Positions 16,207-24,057 of a DNA stretch of 64,000 bases are shown here, piece by piece. The number at the start of each line of letters is the position of its first letter. The stretch's first letter is position 1. Position numbers and translations under genes: made by a program. Location: positions 19,072 to 83,071 of the forward strand of contig VGEO01000004.1 in NCBI GenBank assembly GCA_016869275.1. Direction: 5' to 3'. The notes below the pieces were generated by a model. The model was not told the origin of the DNA and did not search any database. It saw only the letters and a list, made by a program, of their open reading frames with translations. Origin of the DNA: Alphaproteobacteria bacterium (lineage in GTDB: Bacteria > Pseudomonadota > Alphaproteobacteria > SHVV01).

Positions 16207-16980
16207 ATGCGCAGGCTGTTTGCGGTTCTTGCCTTGGTTGTCGCGACCGCCGTCGCTTCCGAATCCGCGCGCGCGTCGACATCTATTTCGGCAAATACCA
16301 CGGGCTGGTGATCGGCAACAACGCCGCGCCGGCAACTACCCCGGCCGCGCTCAGCGCCAAAGCGTTCGACGGCAAACGGAAGCTCAGTATCAATCTCGGC
16401 GGGCAGTGCTCGGCGCACACCGACGATGCCTTGACCATCGCCGAGAGCAAGGCCGCGAGCCAACTGTACCACCCGCTCGCCGGCAGTCACGAGCTCCGCG
16501 GCTTCGTGCTCGACGACGGCACTATCACCATGCGCCTGTCGGGGCCGGCGGCCCGAGGCGATTTCAAGGGCAAGATCGACGATGCCAAAGGCGCGGGCGA
16601 GGCGATCATCATCCACTCCGACGGCGACTGTTCGGGCAAGTGGACGATCGCGAAGCAGTAGGAGCATAGCCGTATTGCTGCGACGTTTCGGGTTCGGGAT
16701 TGTTGCTTTTGCCGCCGCCGCAAGAGCCGTGCCCGCACTGCGCTGGCCTCGGGCGGGCTCGAGCTGGTGGTCGATTCCGGGAGCGAAAAGCATTCGGTGT
16801 TCGCCAAGGCCTTCCTCGTCGCGCTCGACGAAAATTAGGACGTGCTCGAAGGCCAGGCGTTGTTCGACGCGGTCAAGCGATGCCTTGGTCTCTGACCAGA
16901 CGCCGCGCTACGCCGATATCCGCCGAGTCGGTTATGAAGGTGGCGATTTCTTGTTCGTGAGGAAGTTAGGCCGGGGATGC
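16207..16980 (+). pseudogene. Decayed caspase-like (peptidase C14) gene
   Basis: Pieces in order: a signal peptide from ATG 16207 (RRLFAVLALVVATAVASESA) that ends at a TGA; in another frame FGKYHGLVIGNN, the first strand of caspase-like domains; then a different domain (AFDGKRKLSINLGGQC to DCSGKWTIAKQ, stop at 16661). From about 16738 comes the caspase C-terminal part, ALASGGLELVVDSGSEKHSV then FAKAFLVALDEN. It is broken by TAG at 16836-16838, resumes DVLEGQALFDAVKR, and after a frameshift reads SDQTPRYADIRRVGYEGGDF. The His/Cys catalytic centre is missing. Frameshifts, a stop and an internal replacement make it a pseudogene. Confidence 0.7.
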
Positions 16981-17627
16981 CGCGACTCATGACGATCAGC
17001 GCGGCCATGATCGCCCTCGCCGCTGCGCCGCCCGCGTTGGCCGCGGCCCCGGCGGCGCTGGTCGAGGAGGTCTCGGGCGCGGCCGACGTGCAGCCGTTCG
17101 ACTGTGTCGAAGCCGGCCGCACGCTCGCGCTCGGGAGCGGCAGTAAAGTGGTCCTCGGCTACCTGAAGTCGTGTCTCAAGGAGCCGATCACGGCCGGCAC
17201 CGTGACGATCGACGCCGAGCAAAGCGCGGTTGCGGGCGGCAAGGTCCAGCGCGAGCGGGTCGAGTGCGACGGCGGCAACCTGCACTTGATCGCCGAGCAG
17301 ACCGGAAAGTCGGGCGTCACCGTTTTTCGCGAAGCGCCCGGAACCGAGCCGGTGGTGCGCGTGTTCGCGCTGAGCCCGACGCTGAGCTTGGGCCGCCACG
17401 CTGGCGGGGCCGGTGCCACGGTCGTCATCGAACGCGTCGACCGACTCGACAAGCCGCAGTCTTTCAAGGCCACCGGCGCAACGCTCGATTTCGCCAAAAC
17501 CGGCGTGCGGCTGGCGCGGGGCGGCCTTCACCGCGCCCAGATCGGCGAGGACGCGGTTCAATTCCGGATCGATCCCTTGGCGATCGACGGCCCGACGCCC
17601 GCGCTCTCGCGGCTGGTCGCATTCTAG
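16977..17627 (+). CDS. Secreted protein of unknown function, FecR-like fold possible
   Basis: A 216-residue protein with a signal peptide (MTISAAMIALAAAPPALAAA; an alternative ATG at 16989 would start exactly there). The mature part reads VEEVSGAADVQPFDCVEAGR, then TLALGSGSKVVLGYLKSCLK, and TVTIDAEQSAV. This beta-rich pattern with two Cys is similar to FecR-like periplasmic domains. Proteins of this kind occur next to caspase-like and cyclase genes, and here a caspase pseudogene lies directly upstream. The frame is intact to its stop, 2 bases from the convergent gene. Function unknown. Confidence 0.65.
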   Translation: MPRLMTISAAMIALAAAPPALAAAPAALVEEVSGAADVQPFDCVEAGRTLALGSGSKVVLGYLKSCLKEPITAGTVTIDAEQSAVAGGKVQRERVECDGGNLHLIAEQTGKSGVTVFREAPGTEPVVRVFALSPTLSLGRHAGGAGATVVIERVDRLDKPQSFKATGATLDFAKTGVRLARGGLHRAQIGEDAVQFRIDPLAIDGPTPALSRLVAF

Positions 17628-17628
17628 C

Positions 17629-18624
17629 CTAACCGTGGCCATCCGCCCGTACCGCCTTGACGGCGCGGCGGCGTAGCATCTTTTCCGCGATCTTCGGTGC
17701 CGCGCCCGGTGCGCTATAGGGGCAGACCGCGATGCAGATGCCGCAGCCGTAGGTCTCGGCGAAGAACGAAAAGCACTTGTCGAAGTCGACGTACCATTTC
17801 CGCTCACCGCGCACCCACCGCTTGTTGGGACCGATCGCGTCGACCGGGCAGGCCTTGGTGCAGATCTGGCAGCGGGTGCAGAAGTCGGCGGCGGCGAAGT
17901 CGGCGGGCGCGTCGGCCGTGAGCGGCAATTCGGTCGTGACCGCGGCCAGGCGGAACGACGAGCCGTAGGTGCGGTTGATGATCGAGCCATGCTTACCGAA
18001 CTCGCCGAATCCGGCGGCGAGCGCCGGCGGGATCAAATTGACCGGCCCGGCGTTGGGGCCGCCATGCGGCTCGGCCGCGTAACCCTGGGCGCGGATCCAA
18101 TTGGCGAGCGCGCGCGCCGCACGGGCGCCGCGGTTGTACTGAGTCATCACCTCGATCGGCGACTCGAGGTCGTAGGGCGCGGTCGCGAGCCGCGGCTGAT
18201 CCATGGCGACGCCCAGGATCACGATCCACGGCGCGGTGACCGCGTACCCTTCGAACACCCAGAGTGGGTCGAGCGCCGCGATCCCGACGAGATCAGCCTC
18301 GTTAGCGAGCGCAAACGCTTTGACCGCGGCGGCCCAGCGCTCCGGCGTGTCGTTGGCGCGATCGCGCGCGATCGGCGCAGGTTTCCGCTCGCCGCGGCCA
18401 CCGAACTTACGACCGAAACCTTTAAGCCGCGGCTGGCGATCCCAGCGAGCGTAGTACCAAGTCTGCAGCGCGCCGTGGGCGATGCGCGCGGGCGGATGCC
18501 AGAAGATCGGGGTCGGACGGCGGTGGCTCCGCTCGCCCACGCCGTTGATCGCGTTTCCTGAAATGCCTGGCCACACCGCCGCTTGTGCGGGCGAAGGCGT
18601 GAAAGAGCGATCGAAGCGCGGCAT
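17629..18624 (-). CDS. 4Fe-4S protein, reductive-dehalogenase/QueG-like
   Basis: A 331-residue protein. The C-terminal third binds two 4Fe-4S clusters: CTRCQICTKACPVDAI near residue 246, and a second set with C..., GCGICIAVCPYS near residue 294. The preceding region (NLIPPALAAGFGEFGKHGSI, RLAAVTTELPLTADAP) matches the cobalamin-binding-fold core shared by reductive dehalogenases and epoxyqueuosine reductase. There is no TAT leader, so it is probably cytoplasmic. The N-terminal 110 residues are not recognised. A redox enzyme acting on an organic substrate is likely; true dehalogenase activity is not claimed. Confidence 0.75.
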   Translation of the reverse strand: MPRFDRSFTPSPAQAAVWPGISGNAINGVGERSHRRPTPIFWHPPARIAHGALQTWYYARWDRQPRLKGFGRKFGGRGERKPAPIARDRANDTPERWAAAVKAFALANEADLVGIAALDPLWVFEGYAVTAPWIVILGVAMDQPRLATAPYDLESPIEVMTQYNRGARAARALANWIRAQGYAAEPHGGPNAGPVNLIPPALAAGFGEFGKHGSIINRTYGSSFRLAAVTTELPLTADAPADFAAADFCTRCQICTKACPVDAIGPNKRWVRGERKWYVDFDKCFSFFAETYGCGICIAVCPYSAPGAAPKIAEKMLRRRAVKAVRADGHG

Positions 18625-18716
18625 GGTGCAATCCTAGTGCGTTCGCACGCGCGGCGAAAGAATCCGACCGTGGGCGTTGGCAAAGGCGCGTCCGCCGTGC
18701 GAGGGTCGAGCCGTTC

Positions 18717-19625
18717 ATGCCTCACCTCGCTCTCGTGTTCGCCGCCTCGGTCTGGGGCTCGGCGCCGGCCGCGATCAAGTTCGTGCTGGCCGCCATACCT
18801 TTGTTTGATGCGGTCGCGTTCCGCTTCCTGCTGGCGACCGCAGCGCTCTGGCTCGCGGCGCTGATCGCCGGCCGGCTGGGGCGCGTCCGCCAAGTCGGCT
18901 GGCAGCCGTTCCTGGCCGGCATGGTCGATCCCGGCGTGATCGCGGTCCTCGTCTATCACGGCGTGCAGATGACGACCGCGATCCACACCTCGGTCATCTT
19001 CGCGCTGATGCCGATCGTCTCGACAGTGTTCGGCCGCGCGGTCTTAAAGGAAGCAATCTCGGTCCCGGTCGTGCTCGGCGCAGGCGTCGCGATCGCCGGC
19101 ATCGCCGTCCTGGTGTCGAGCAAGACCGCGACCGGCGAGCCGACCTTGGCCGGCGATCTCGTCATCGTCGGCTGCGTCTTCATCGTCTGCGCCGCCCAAC
19201 TCGTGCTGCGCAAGGTCGCGCGCGATCACGGCGAGCCGATCGTCGCCACTGCTTCGATGATGAGCGGCGCCACCACCACCGGGTTTGTGGCGTGGCTCGT
19301 GTTCGCCGACGACCACAGCCTCACCTGGGCGGCGACCGCGCCCGCCGACGTCTGGATCGTTTTCCTCTACGCCGCGCTCGTCATCAGCGCCGGCTGCTTC
19401 TTCCTTTACAACTACGCTCTCCACCACCTGCCGGTCGGGCGCGCGAGCCTCTACGGCGTGCTCGAAGGGCCGTCCGGCGTCGTCATCGCCTGGCTCCTCT
19501 TGGGCGAGGTCGCGACGCTCTCGGAGAGCATCGGCATCGGGCTCGCGATCGCGGGCGTGGCCCTCCCGAGCCTGATCGCGCTGGCGTGGGCGGCGCGCGC
19601 GGGGGCGAGCGCGGCGCGGCCGTGA
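18717..19625 (+). CDS. DMT-superfamily (EamA) transporter, first of tandem pair
   Basis: A 302-residue inner-membrane protein with about ten hydrophobic segments arranged as two EamA repeats. It contains SAPAAIKFVLAAIPLFDAVA in repeat 1 and GRASLYGVLEGPSGVVIAWL in repeat 2. Its stop overlaps the GTG of the next gene by 4 bases. The two proteins are clearly duplicates (IKFVLA, VIFALMP, FFLYNYAL/FVLYNYAL shared). EamA carriers export or import amino acids and metabolites; the substrate is not evident. Two co-translated copies suggest a heteromeric or dual-specificity pair. Confidence 0.85.
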   Translation: MPHLALVFAASVWGSAPAAIKFVLAAIPLFDAVAFRFLLATAALWLAALIAGRLGRVRQVGWQPFLAGMVDPGVIAVLVYHGVQMTTAIHTSVIFALMPIVSTVFGRAVLKEAISVPVVLGAGVAIAGIAVLVSSKTATGEPTLAGDLVIVGCVFIVCAAQLVLRKVARDHGEPIVATASMMSGATTTGFVAWLVFADDHSLTWAATAPADVWIVFLYAALVISAGCFFLYNYALHHLPVGRASLYGVLEGPSGVVIAWLLLGEVATLSESIGIGLAIAGVALPSLIALAWAARAGASAARP

Positions 19626-20521
19626 TACCGCATCTCGCCTGCCTGTTCGGGGTCGTGTTGTGGGCCTCGTCGCCGACCGCGATCAAGTTCGTGCTGGCCG
19701 AGATGCCGGTGTGGGACGCGCCGGCGCTCCGTTTCGGGCTTGCGGCGATCGTGCTGTGGGCCGTCGCGGTCGCGCTCGGTCATATCGGCGAGGTACGCCG
19801 CATCGGCTGGCGCCCGTTTGTGGCCGGCCTGGTCGACCCGGGCATTATTTCGATCATGGCCTATCAGGGCTTCCTCCTCACCGCCGCGAGCCACGGCACC
19901 GTCATCTTCGCCCTGATGCCGCTGGTCGCCGCCTTGTTCGGCCGCGTGTTTCTGAACGAGCCGCTCGCGGCGCCGACCATCGCCGGGGCCACACTCGCGC
20001 TAGCGGGCGTAGTGATCCTGGTTTCGAGCCAGGATTCGGCCGGAGCGAGCTCGCTCACCGGCGATCTGCTGCTGGTCGGCTGCGTCATTCTGATTTGCGG
20101 CGCGCAGATCCCGCTCCGCCGCATCGCTATCGCGCACGGCCGGCCGCTCGTCACCACTGCGATCATGATGTCGGGCGCCGCCACGACCACAATCTTCGCC
20201 CGGTTGGTCTTCGGCGACAATTCCGCCCCGCTGGCGTGGGCCGCGACCGCATCGACCGACACCTGGATCGTGTTCGCCTATACGGCGATCGTGATCAGCA
20301 GTTCGAGTTTCGTGCTTTACAACTACGCGCTCCGACACCTGCCGGTCGCGCGCGTCAGCCTCTATTCGGTGCTGCAGACGCCGATCGGGGTTCCGCTGGC
20401 GTGGGCGGTCCTGGGCGAGCGGCTGAGCTGGGTCGAGGTCGGCGCGGCCGTGCTGGTGATCGCCGGCGTCGCGATCCCGGTTGTCGTCTCGACGCGCGCG
20501 CGGCGCGCCGCAGCGGGCTAA
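19622..20521 (+). CDS. DMT-superfamily (EamA) transporter, second of tandem pair
   Basis: A 299-residue protein with ten hydrophobic segments, starting GTG inside the GTGA overlap with its paralogue. WASSPTAIKFVLAEMPVWDA, HGTVIFALMPLVAALFGRVF and SSFVLYNYALRHLPVARVSL align with the upstream protein along the whole length. A larger upstream reading frame exists but is antisense-like coding noise over the first gene. The stop overlaps the end of the convergent small gene by 3 bases. Function as for its partner. Confidence 0.85.
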   Translation: MIPHLACLFGVVLWASSPTAIKFVLAEMPVWDAPALRFGLAAIVLWAVAVALGHIGEVRRIGWRPFVAGLVDPGIISIMAYQGFLLTAASHGTVIFALMPLVAALFGRVFLNEPLAAPTIAGATLALAGVVILVSSQDSAGASSLTGDLLLVGCVILICGAQIPLRRIAIAHGRPLVTTAIMMSGAATTTIFARLVFGDNSAPLAWAATASTDTWIVFAYTAIVISSSSFVLYNYALRHLPVARVSLYSVLQTPIGVPLAWAVLGERLSWVEVGAAVLVIAGVAIPVVVSTRARRAAAG

Positions 20522-20742
20522 GCTTTGGTGCCGCCACGCGAATCGTTGCTCGCCGGCTCGACTTCGCGCTTGCGGCTTTCGCGGACCGGCGCGCGCGAGA
20601 CGGGGCGCTTGATGTCGTTCGGGCTCGAGGTCTGCATCAGGCCGGTCTTGGCGACGACGTCGGCATGCTCGATCAAGAGGTCGCGTGCGCGGTTGGCGGC
20701 GGCGAGCGCGGAAGCAGCCCGTAGGGCAGCGATATCGGTCAC
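20518..20742 (-). CDS. Small hypothetical protein
   Basis: A 74-residue frame from GTG at 20742 with AGAAGGAC just upstream. The N-terminal half (TDIAALRAASALAAANRARD, LLIEHADVVAK) is an amphipathic Ala-rich helix; the second half is basic and polar, likely disordered. It ends in a 3-base overlap with the convergent transporter. I recognise no family. It fills an otherwise empty stretch and has normal codon use, so it is possibly real. Confidence 0.45.
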   Translation of the reverse strand: MTDIAALRAASALAAANRARDLLIEHADVVAKTGLMQTSSPNDIKRPVSRAPVRESRKREVEPASNDSRGGTKA

Positions 20743-20859
20743 GCGGTGTCCTTCTGGTCGATGCCGCCTTGGTCGGCTGTCTCGGTTCGTCTATGAAGTA
20801 TGGAGCAGGCCGGCCACCGGGCAAAGCATCTTTCTCTAACTGATTGAGATAACAAGATA

Positions 20860-21648
20860 ATGTCGGCCCTTCCCACGGTGTTCGTAAGCCACGGCCCACC
20901 GACGCTCGCACTCGAGCGCCATCCGGTCGTCGATTTCCTGCGGGGCGCCGCCGCCGGATGGCCGCGCCCGAACGCGATCCTCTGCGTCTCGGCGCACTGG
21001 GAGACCGAAGTCCCCGCCGTCAGCAGCGCGCCCGCGCCGGCCACCGTCCACGACTTCTACGGGTTTCCTGAGCCGCTCTATCGGCTCCGCTACCCCGCGC
21101 CGGGCGCGCCCGACCTCACCGCCCGCGTCGCTCAACTCCTCGCCGCTGGTGGGTTCGCTGCGGCGCGCGATGCCGATCAAGGTCTCGATCACGGCGCCTG
21201 GGTGCCGCTCCTGCTCATGTATGCCGACGCCGCGATCCCGGTCGCGCAACTCGCGATCCAGCACCATCTGGGACCGCATCACCACCTGGCGCTCGGCCGG
21301 GCGCTGGCGCCGCTTCGCGACGAAGGCGTCCTCATCCTCGCGAGCGGAAATACGACCCACAATTTGCGCGATGCGCTCCAGCACCTGCGCGGCGCTTCGG
21401 CCGAACCGCCCGCGCCGCCGTCGTGGGCGCTGGCGTTCGATGCGTGGGTCAACGCCGCGGTCGAACGCGGCGACCGCGCAGCGCTCGCCGATTATCGTAC
21501 GCAAGCGCCGCATGCGGCGATGGCACATCCGCGCGACGAGCACTATCTGCCGCTCCTGGTTGCCGCCGGTGCCGGCGGACGCGGACGCGTGCTCCATACG
21601 AGCTTCATGCTGGGAAGCCTCAGCATGGGCGCCTACGCGTTCGACTGA
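20860..21648 (+). CDS. LigB/DODA-type class III extradiol dioxygenase
   Basis: A 262-residue protein with the LigB-family order: VFVSHGPPTLALE (metal His12), ILCVSAHWETE (second His near 46), DQGLDHGAWVPLLLMYADA and the C-terminal ASGNTTHNLRDALQHL (His). DODA-type members are Zn- or Fe-dependent and open catecholic rings such as DOPA, or act on related aldehyde acids. The frame opens at ATG 20860 after a weak ribosome site. The GFA protein gene follows 13 bases later, so the two form an operon. Substrate unknown, but a catecholic compound is expected. Confidence 0.88.
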   Translation: MSALPTVFVSHGPPTLALERHPVVDFLRGAAAGWPRPNAILCVSAHWETEVPAVSSAPAPATVHDFYGFPEPLYRLRYPAPGAPDLTARVAQLLAAGGFAAARDADQGLDHGAWVPLLLMYADAAIPVAQLAIQHHLGPHHHLALGRALAPLRDEGVLILASGNTTHNLRDALQHLRGASAEPPAPPSWALAFDAWVNAAVERGDRAALADYRTQAPHAAMAHPRDEHYLPLLVAAGAGGRGRVLHTSFMLGSLSMGAYAFD

Positions 21649-21661
21649 ACAGGAGGAAGCG

Positions 21662-22081
21662 ATGACCAAGACGACCGGCGGGTGCCTGTGCGGCGCGGTT
21701 CGCTACGAAGCCGACGCCCGACCGGACCACGCGAGCTACTGCCACTGCTCGATGTGCCGGCGCGCGACCGGGGCGCCGGTCGCCGCCTTCGCCCGGCTGC
21801 CGAGCGCAGGCTTCCGGGTCACTAAAGGCGCGATCACGCATTATCGGTCGTCGGCCGTCGCCGTGCGCGGCTTCTGCGCGCAATGCGGCTCGCCGCTCAC
21901 GTTCCAGTACGACGCCTATCCGGCATATGTCGCGGTTGCGATCGGCAGCCTCGATCGGCCCGAGCTCGCCGCCCCTGAACGCCACTGGAACTTCGAAGAC
22001 CGGATGCCGTGGCTGGAACTGAGCGATTCCCTGCCGCGCCAGGGCAACATTGCCGTCGCAGCCGCCAGACCGAATTCTTAG
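21662..22081 (+). CDS. GFA family protein (glutathione-dependent formaldehyde-activating fold)
   Basis: A 139-residue zinc protein. It has GGCLCGAVRYEADA at the N-terminus, CHCSMCRRATGAP near residue 28 and CAQCGSPLTFQYD near 75, giving the Cys set that binds structural and catalytic zinc. The ATG at 21662 follows AGGAGGAAGCG. It probably binds a small thiol adduct, and relatives act on S-hydroxymethylglutathione. The close upstream dioxygenase suggests a role in aldehyde handling after ring cleavage, which is inference. The next gene begins 8 bases after the stop. Confidence 0.87.
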   Translation: MTKTTGGCLCGAVRYEADARPDHASYCHCSMCRRATGAPVAAFARLPSAGFRVTKGAITHYRSSAVAVRGFCAQCGSPLTFQYDAYPAYVAVAIGSLDRPELAAPERHWNFEDRMPWLELSDSLPRQGNIAVAAARPNS

Positions 22082-22088
22082 AGCACCG

Positions 22089-22994
22089 ATGAGTCGATCT
22101 TTCGGCGAGCCCGGCTGGTCGGTTCTCGCGCCGGTCGTCTTTCTTCTGTTGTGGTCGGGCGGCTTCACCGTCGCCAAGATCGGCGTCGAGTACGCCCCGC
22201 CGATGACGCTGCTCGCGCTCCGCTACGCGTGCGCGCTCGCGGTCTTGGCGCCGCTCGCGCTCTGGCTCAAACCGCCGCTGCCGCGCCGGCCGGTCGAGTG
22301 GTTGCATATCGCGGTGGTCGGCTTTCTGATTCAGGGAATCTATTTCGGCTTCAACTACCTCGCCTTCTCGCTGGGTGTCCCGGCCGGTACCGTCGCGCTG
22401 ATCACGTCGCTACAGCCGATCCTGGTCGCGCTATTGGCGGCGCCAATCGTCGACGAGCGGGTGAGCGCGTCGCGCTGGACCGGCCTCGTCCTCGGCCTCG
22501 CGGGCGCCGCCTGCGTCATTCTCGCGCAGTCGACCGTCGCGCTCGCCTCGATCGTCGGTATGGTTGCCTCGGTCGGCGCGCTGCTCGGCATGACCGCGGC
22601 GACGCTTTACGAGAAGTGCTTCGGCGTCGGGCACCACCCGGTCACCGCCAACGCCATCCAGTACGCGGTCGGCGTGGCGGCGACGTTGCCGCTCGCATTC
22701 GCGTTCGAGGACATGACGGTCGCGTGGACGGCGGAATTCGCGGGCGCCCTCGCCTACCTCGTGATCGGCAACTCGCTGATCTCGATCACGCTGTTGCTCG
22801 CGATGATCCGCCGCGGCGAAGCCTCGCGCGTGTCATCGCTCCTCTTCCTGGTGCCGCCGACCGCGGCCGTGATCGCGTGGGCGGTGATTGGCGAGGCGCT
22901 CGCGCCGCTCGCCTGGCTCGGGCTGGCGGTGGCCGCCGCCGGCGTCGCTGTCGTCGTCCGGCCGCAGATACTAGCGCGGTGGACGGGCCGGTAG
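22089..22994 (+). CDS. DMT-superfamily (EamA) transporter
   Basis: A 301-residue protein with ten hydrophobic segments and two EamA repeats: LLLWSGGFTVAKIGVEYAPP, GTVALITSLQPILVALLA, VSSLLFLVPPTAAVIAWAVI. The frame is open 13 codons further up, but ATG at 22089 is chosen since the segment 1 region starts here and the gene then clears the upstream stop by 7 bases. It is probably co-transcribed with the dioxygenase and GFA genes, possibly exporting a product. It is more distant from the tandem pair at 18717-20521. Confidence 0.85.
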   Translation: MSRSFGEPGWSVLAPVVFLLLWSGGFTVAKIGVEYAPPMTLLALRYACALAVLAPLALWLKPPLPRRPVEWLHIAVVGFLIQGIYFGFNYLAFSLGVPAGTVALITSLQPILVALLAAPIVDERVSASRWTGLVLGLAGAACVILAQSTVALASIVGMVASVGALLGMTAATLYEKCFGVGHHPVTANAIQYAVGVAATLPLAFAFEDMTVAWTAEFAGALAYLVIGNSLISITLLLAMIRRGEASRVSSLLFLVPPTAAVIAWAVIGEALAPLAWLGLAVAAAGVAVVVRPQILARWTGR

Positions 22995-23075
22995 CGACCG
23001 CGAACGCCAGCCTTCGCAATCGGCAGCGGCCGGACTACTATCGCGCCAAACCACGGCACACTTGGGAGAATAGCC

Positions 23076-24038
23076 ATGAAAACGACCTTTGCATTGCTGG
23101 CGGCGGCGGCCGCGCTCGCGCTGGCGAACCCGGCCCCTGCGCAACAGTCGGTCAAACTCTCGATCGGCACCGGCGGTACCGGCGGCGTCTACTATCCGAT
23201 GGGCGGCGGGCTCGCCAACATCCTCTCCAAACACGTGCCGGGCTGGCAGGCGACCGCCGAAGTAACCGGCGGATCGGTCGACAATCTCAAGCTCCTCGGC
23301 GCCGGCAAGTCGGAGATCGGCTTCTCGATGGCCGACGCCGGGCTCGACGCCTTGAAGGGCGAAGACAAGTTCAAGGGCGCGCCGGTTCCGGTGCGCACGC
23401 TCATGGTGCTCTATCCCAACCGCATGCACGTCGTGACGGTCGACGGCAGCGGCATCAACGCGCTCAAGGACTTGAAGGGCAAGCGCGTCTCGACCGGCTC
23501 GCCCGGCAGCGCGACCGAGGTGATGGCATTCCGCGTGATCGAAGCGGCCGGCCTCGACAAGGACAAGGACATGACTCGCGAGCGCCTGGGCGCCGCCGAG
23601 TCGGTGAACGCGGTCAAGGACAAGAAGATCGACGCCTTCTTCTGGGTCGGCGGCTTGCCGACCGCGGCGGTCACCGATCTCGCCAACACGCCCGGCACCA
23701 AGATCAAGATGGTCGACACCGCCGAGGTCGTCGATGCCATGAACAAGAAATACGACAACCTCTATGCCAAGGACACGATTGCCGCGTCGGTCTATGCCGG
23801 TATGGCCAAGGACAACGCGGTGGCGACGGTCTGGAACATCCTGGTCGTCCACAAGGACATGAAGGACGACGTCGCCTACACCATCGTCAAGACCATCTTC
23901 GACAAGAAGCCGGAGATGGTGGCGGTCCACAAGGAAGCCGAGAGCTTCAACGTCGCCACCCAGGCCGGGCGCTCGCCGCTGCCGTTCCACCCTGGCGCCG
24001 TCAAATACTTCGCGGAAAAAGGCGTCAAGGTGAACTGA
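23076..24038 (+). CDS. TAXI-family TRAP transporter solute-binding protein
   Basis: A 320-residue periplasmic protein with a signal peptide (KTTFALLAAAAALALANPAP). SIGTGGTGGVYYPMGGGLAN is the TAXI-family hallmark, followed by EVTGGSVDNLKLLGAGKSEI. GKRVSTGSPGSATEVMAFRV lies in the second lobe. It captures the substrate for the TRAP permease encoded 19 bases downstream. TAXI relatives bind glutamate, glutamine and other organic acids; the ligand here is unknown. A GGGAGAAT site precedes the ATG. Confidence 0.92.
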   Translation: MKTTFALLAAAAALALANPAPAQQSVKLSIGTGGTGGVYYPMGGGLANILSKHVPGWQATAEVTGGSVDNLKLLGAGKSEIGFSMADAGLDALKGEDKFKGAPVPVRTLMVLYPNRMHVVTVDGSGINALKDLKGKRVSTGSPGSATEVMAFRVIEAAGLDKDKDMTRERLGAAESVNAVKDKKIDAFFWVGGLPTAAVTDLANTPGTKIKMVDTAEVVDAMNKKYDNLYAKDTIAASVYAGMAKDNAVATVWNILVVHKDMKDDVAYTIVKTIFDKKPEMVAVHKEAESFNVATQAGRSPLPFHPGAVKYFAEKGVKVN

Positions 24039-24057
24039 CCGGGCCGGACCCGGCCCC

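Noticed and set aside
20525..20839. Plus-strand frame of 104 codons between the carrier and the dioxygenase
   Set aside because: Its translation is Arg/Ser rich without domain, and the minus-strand 20518-20742 frame has the better start and boundary.
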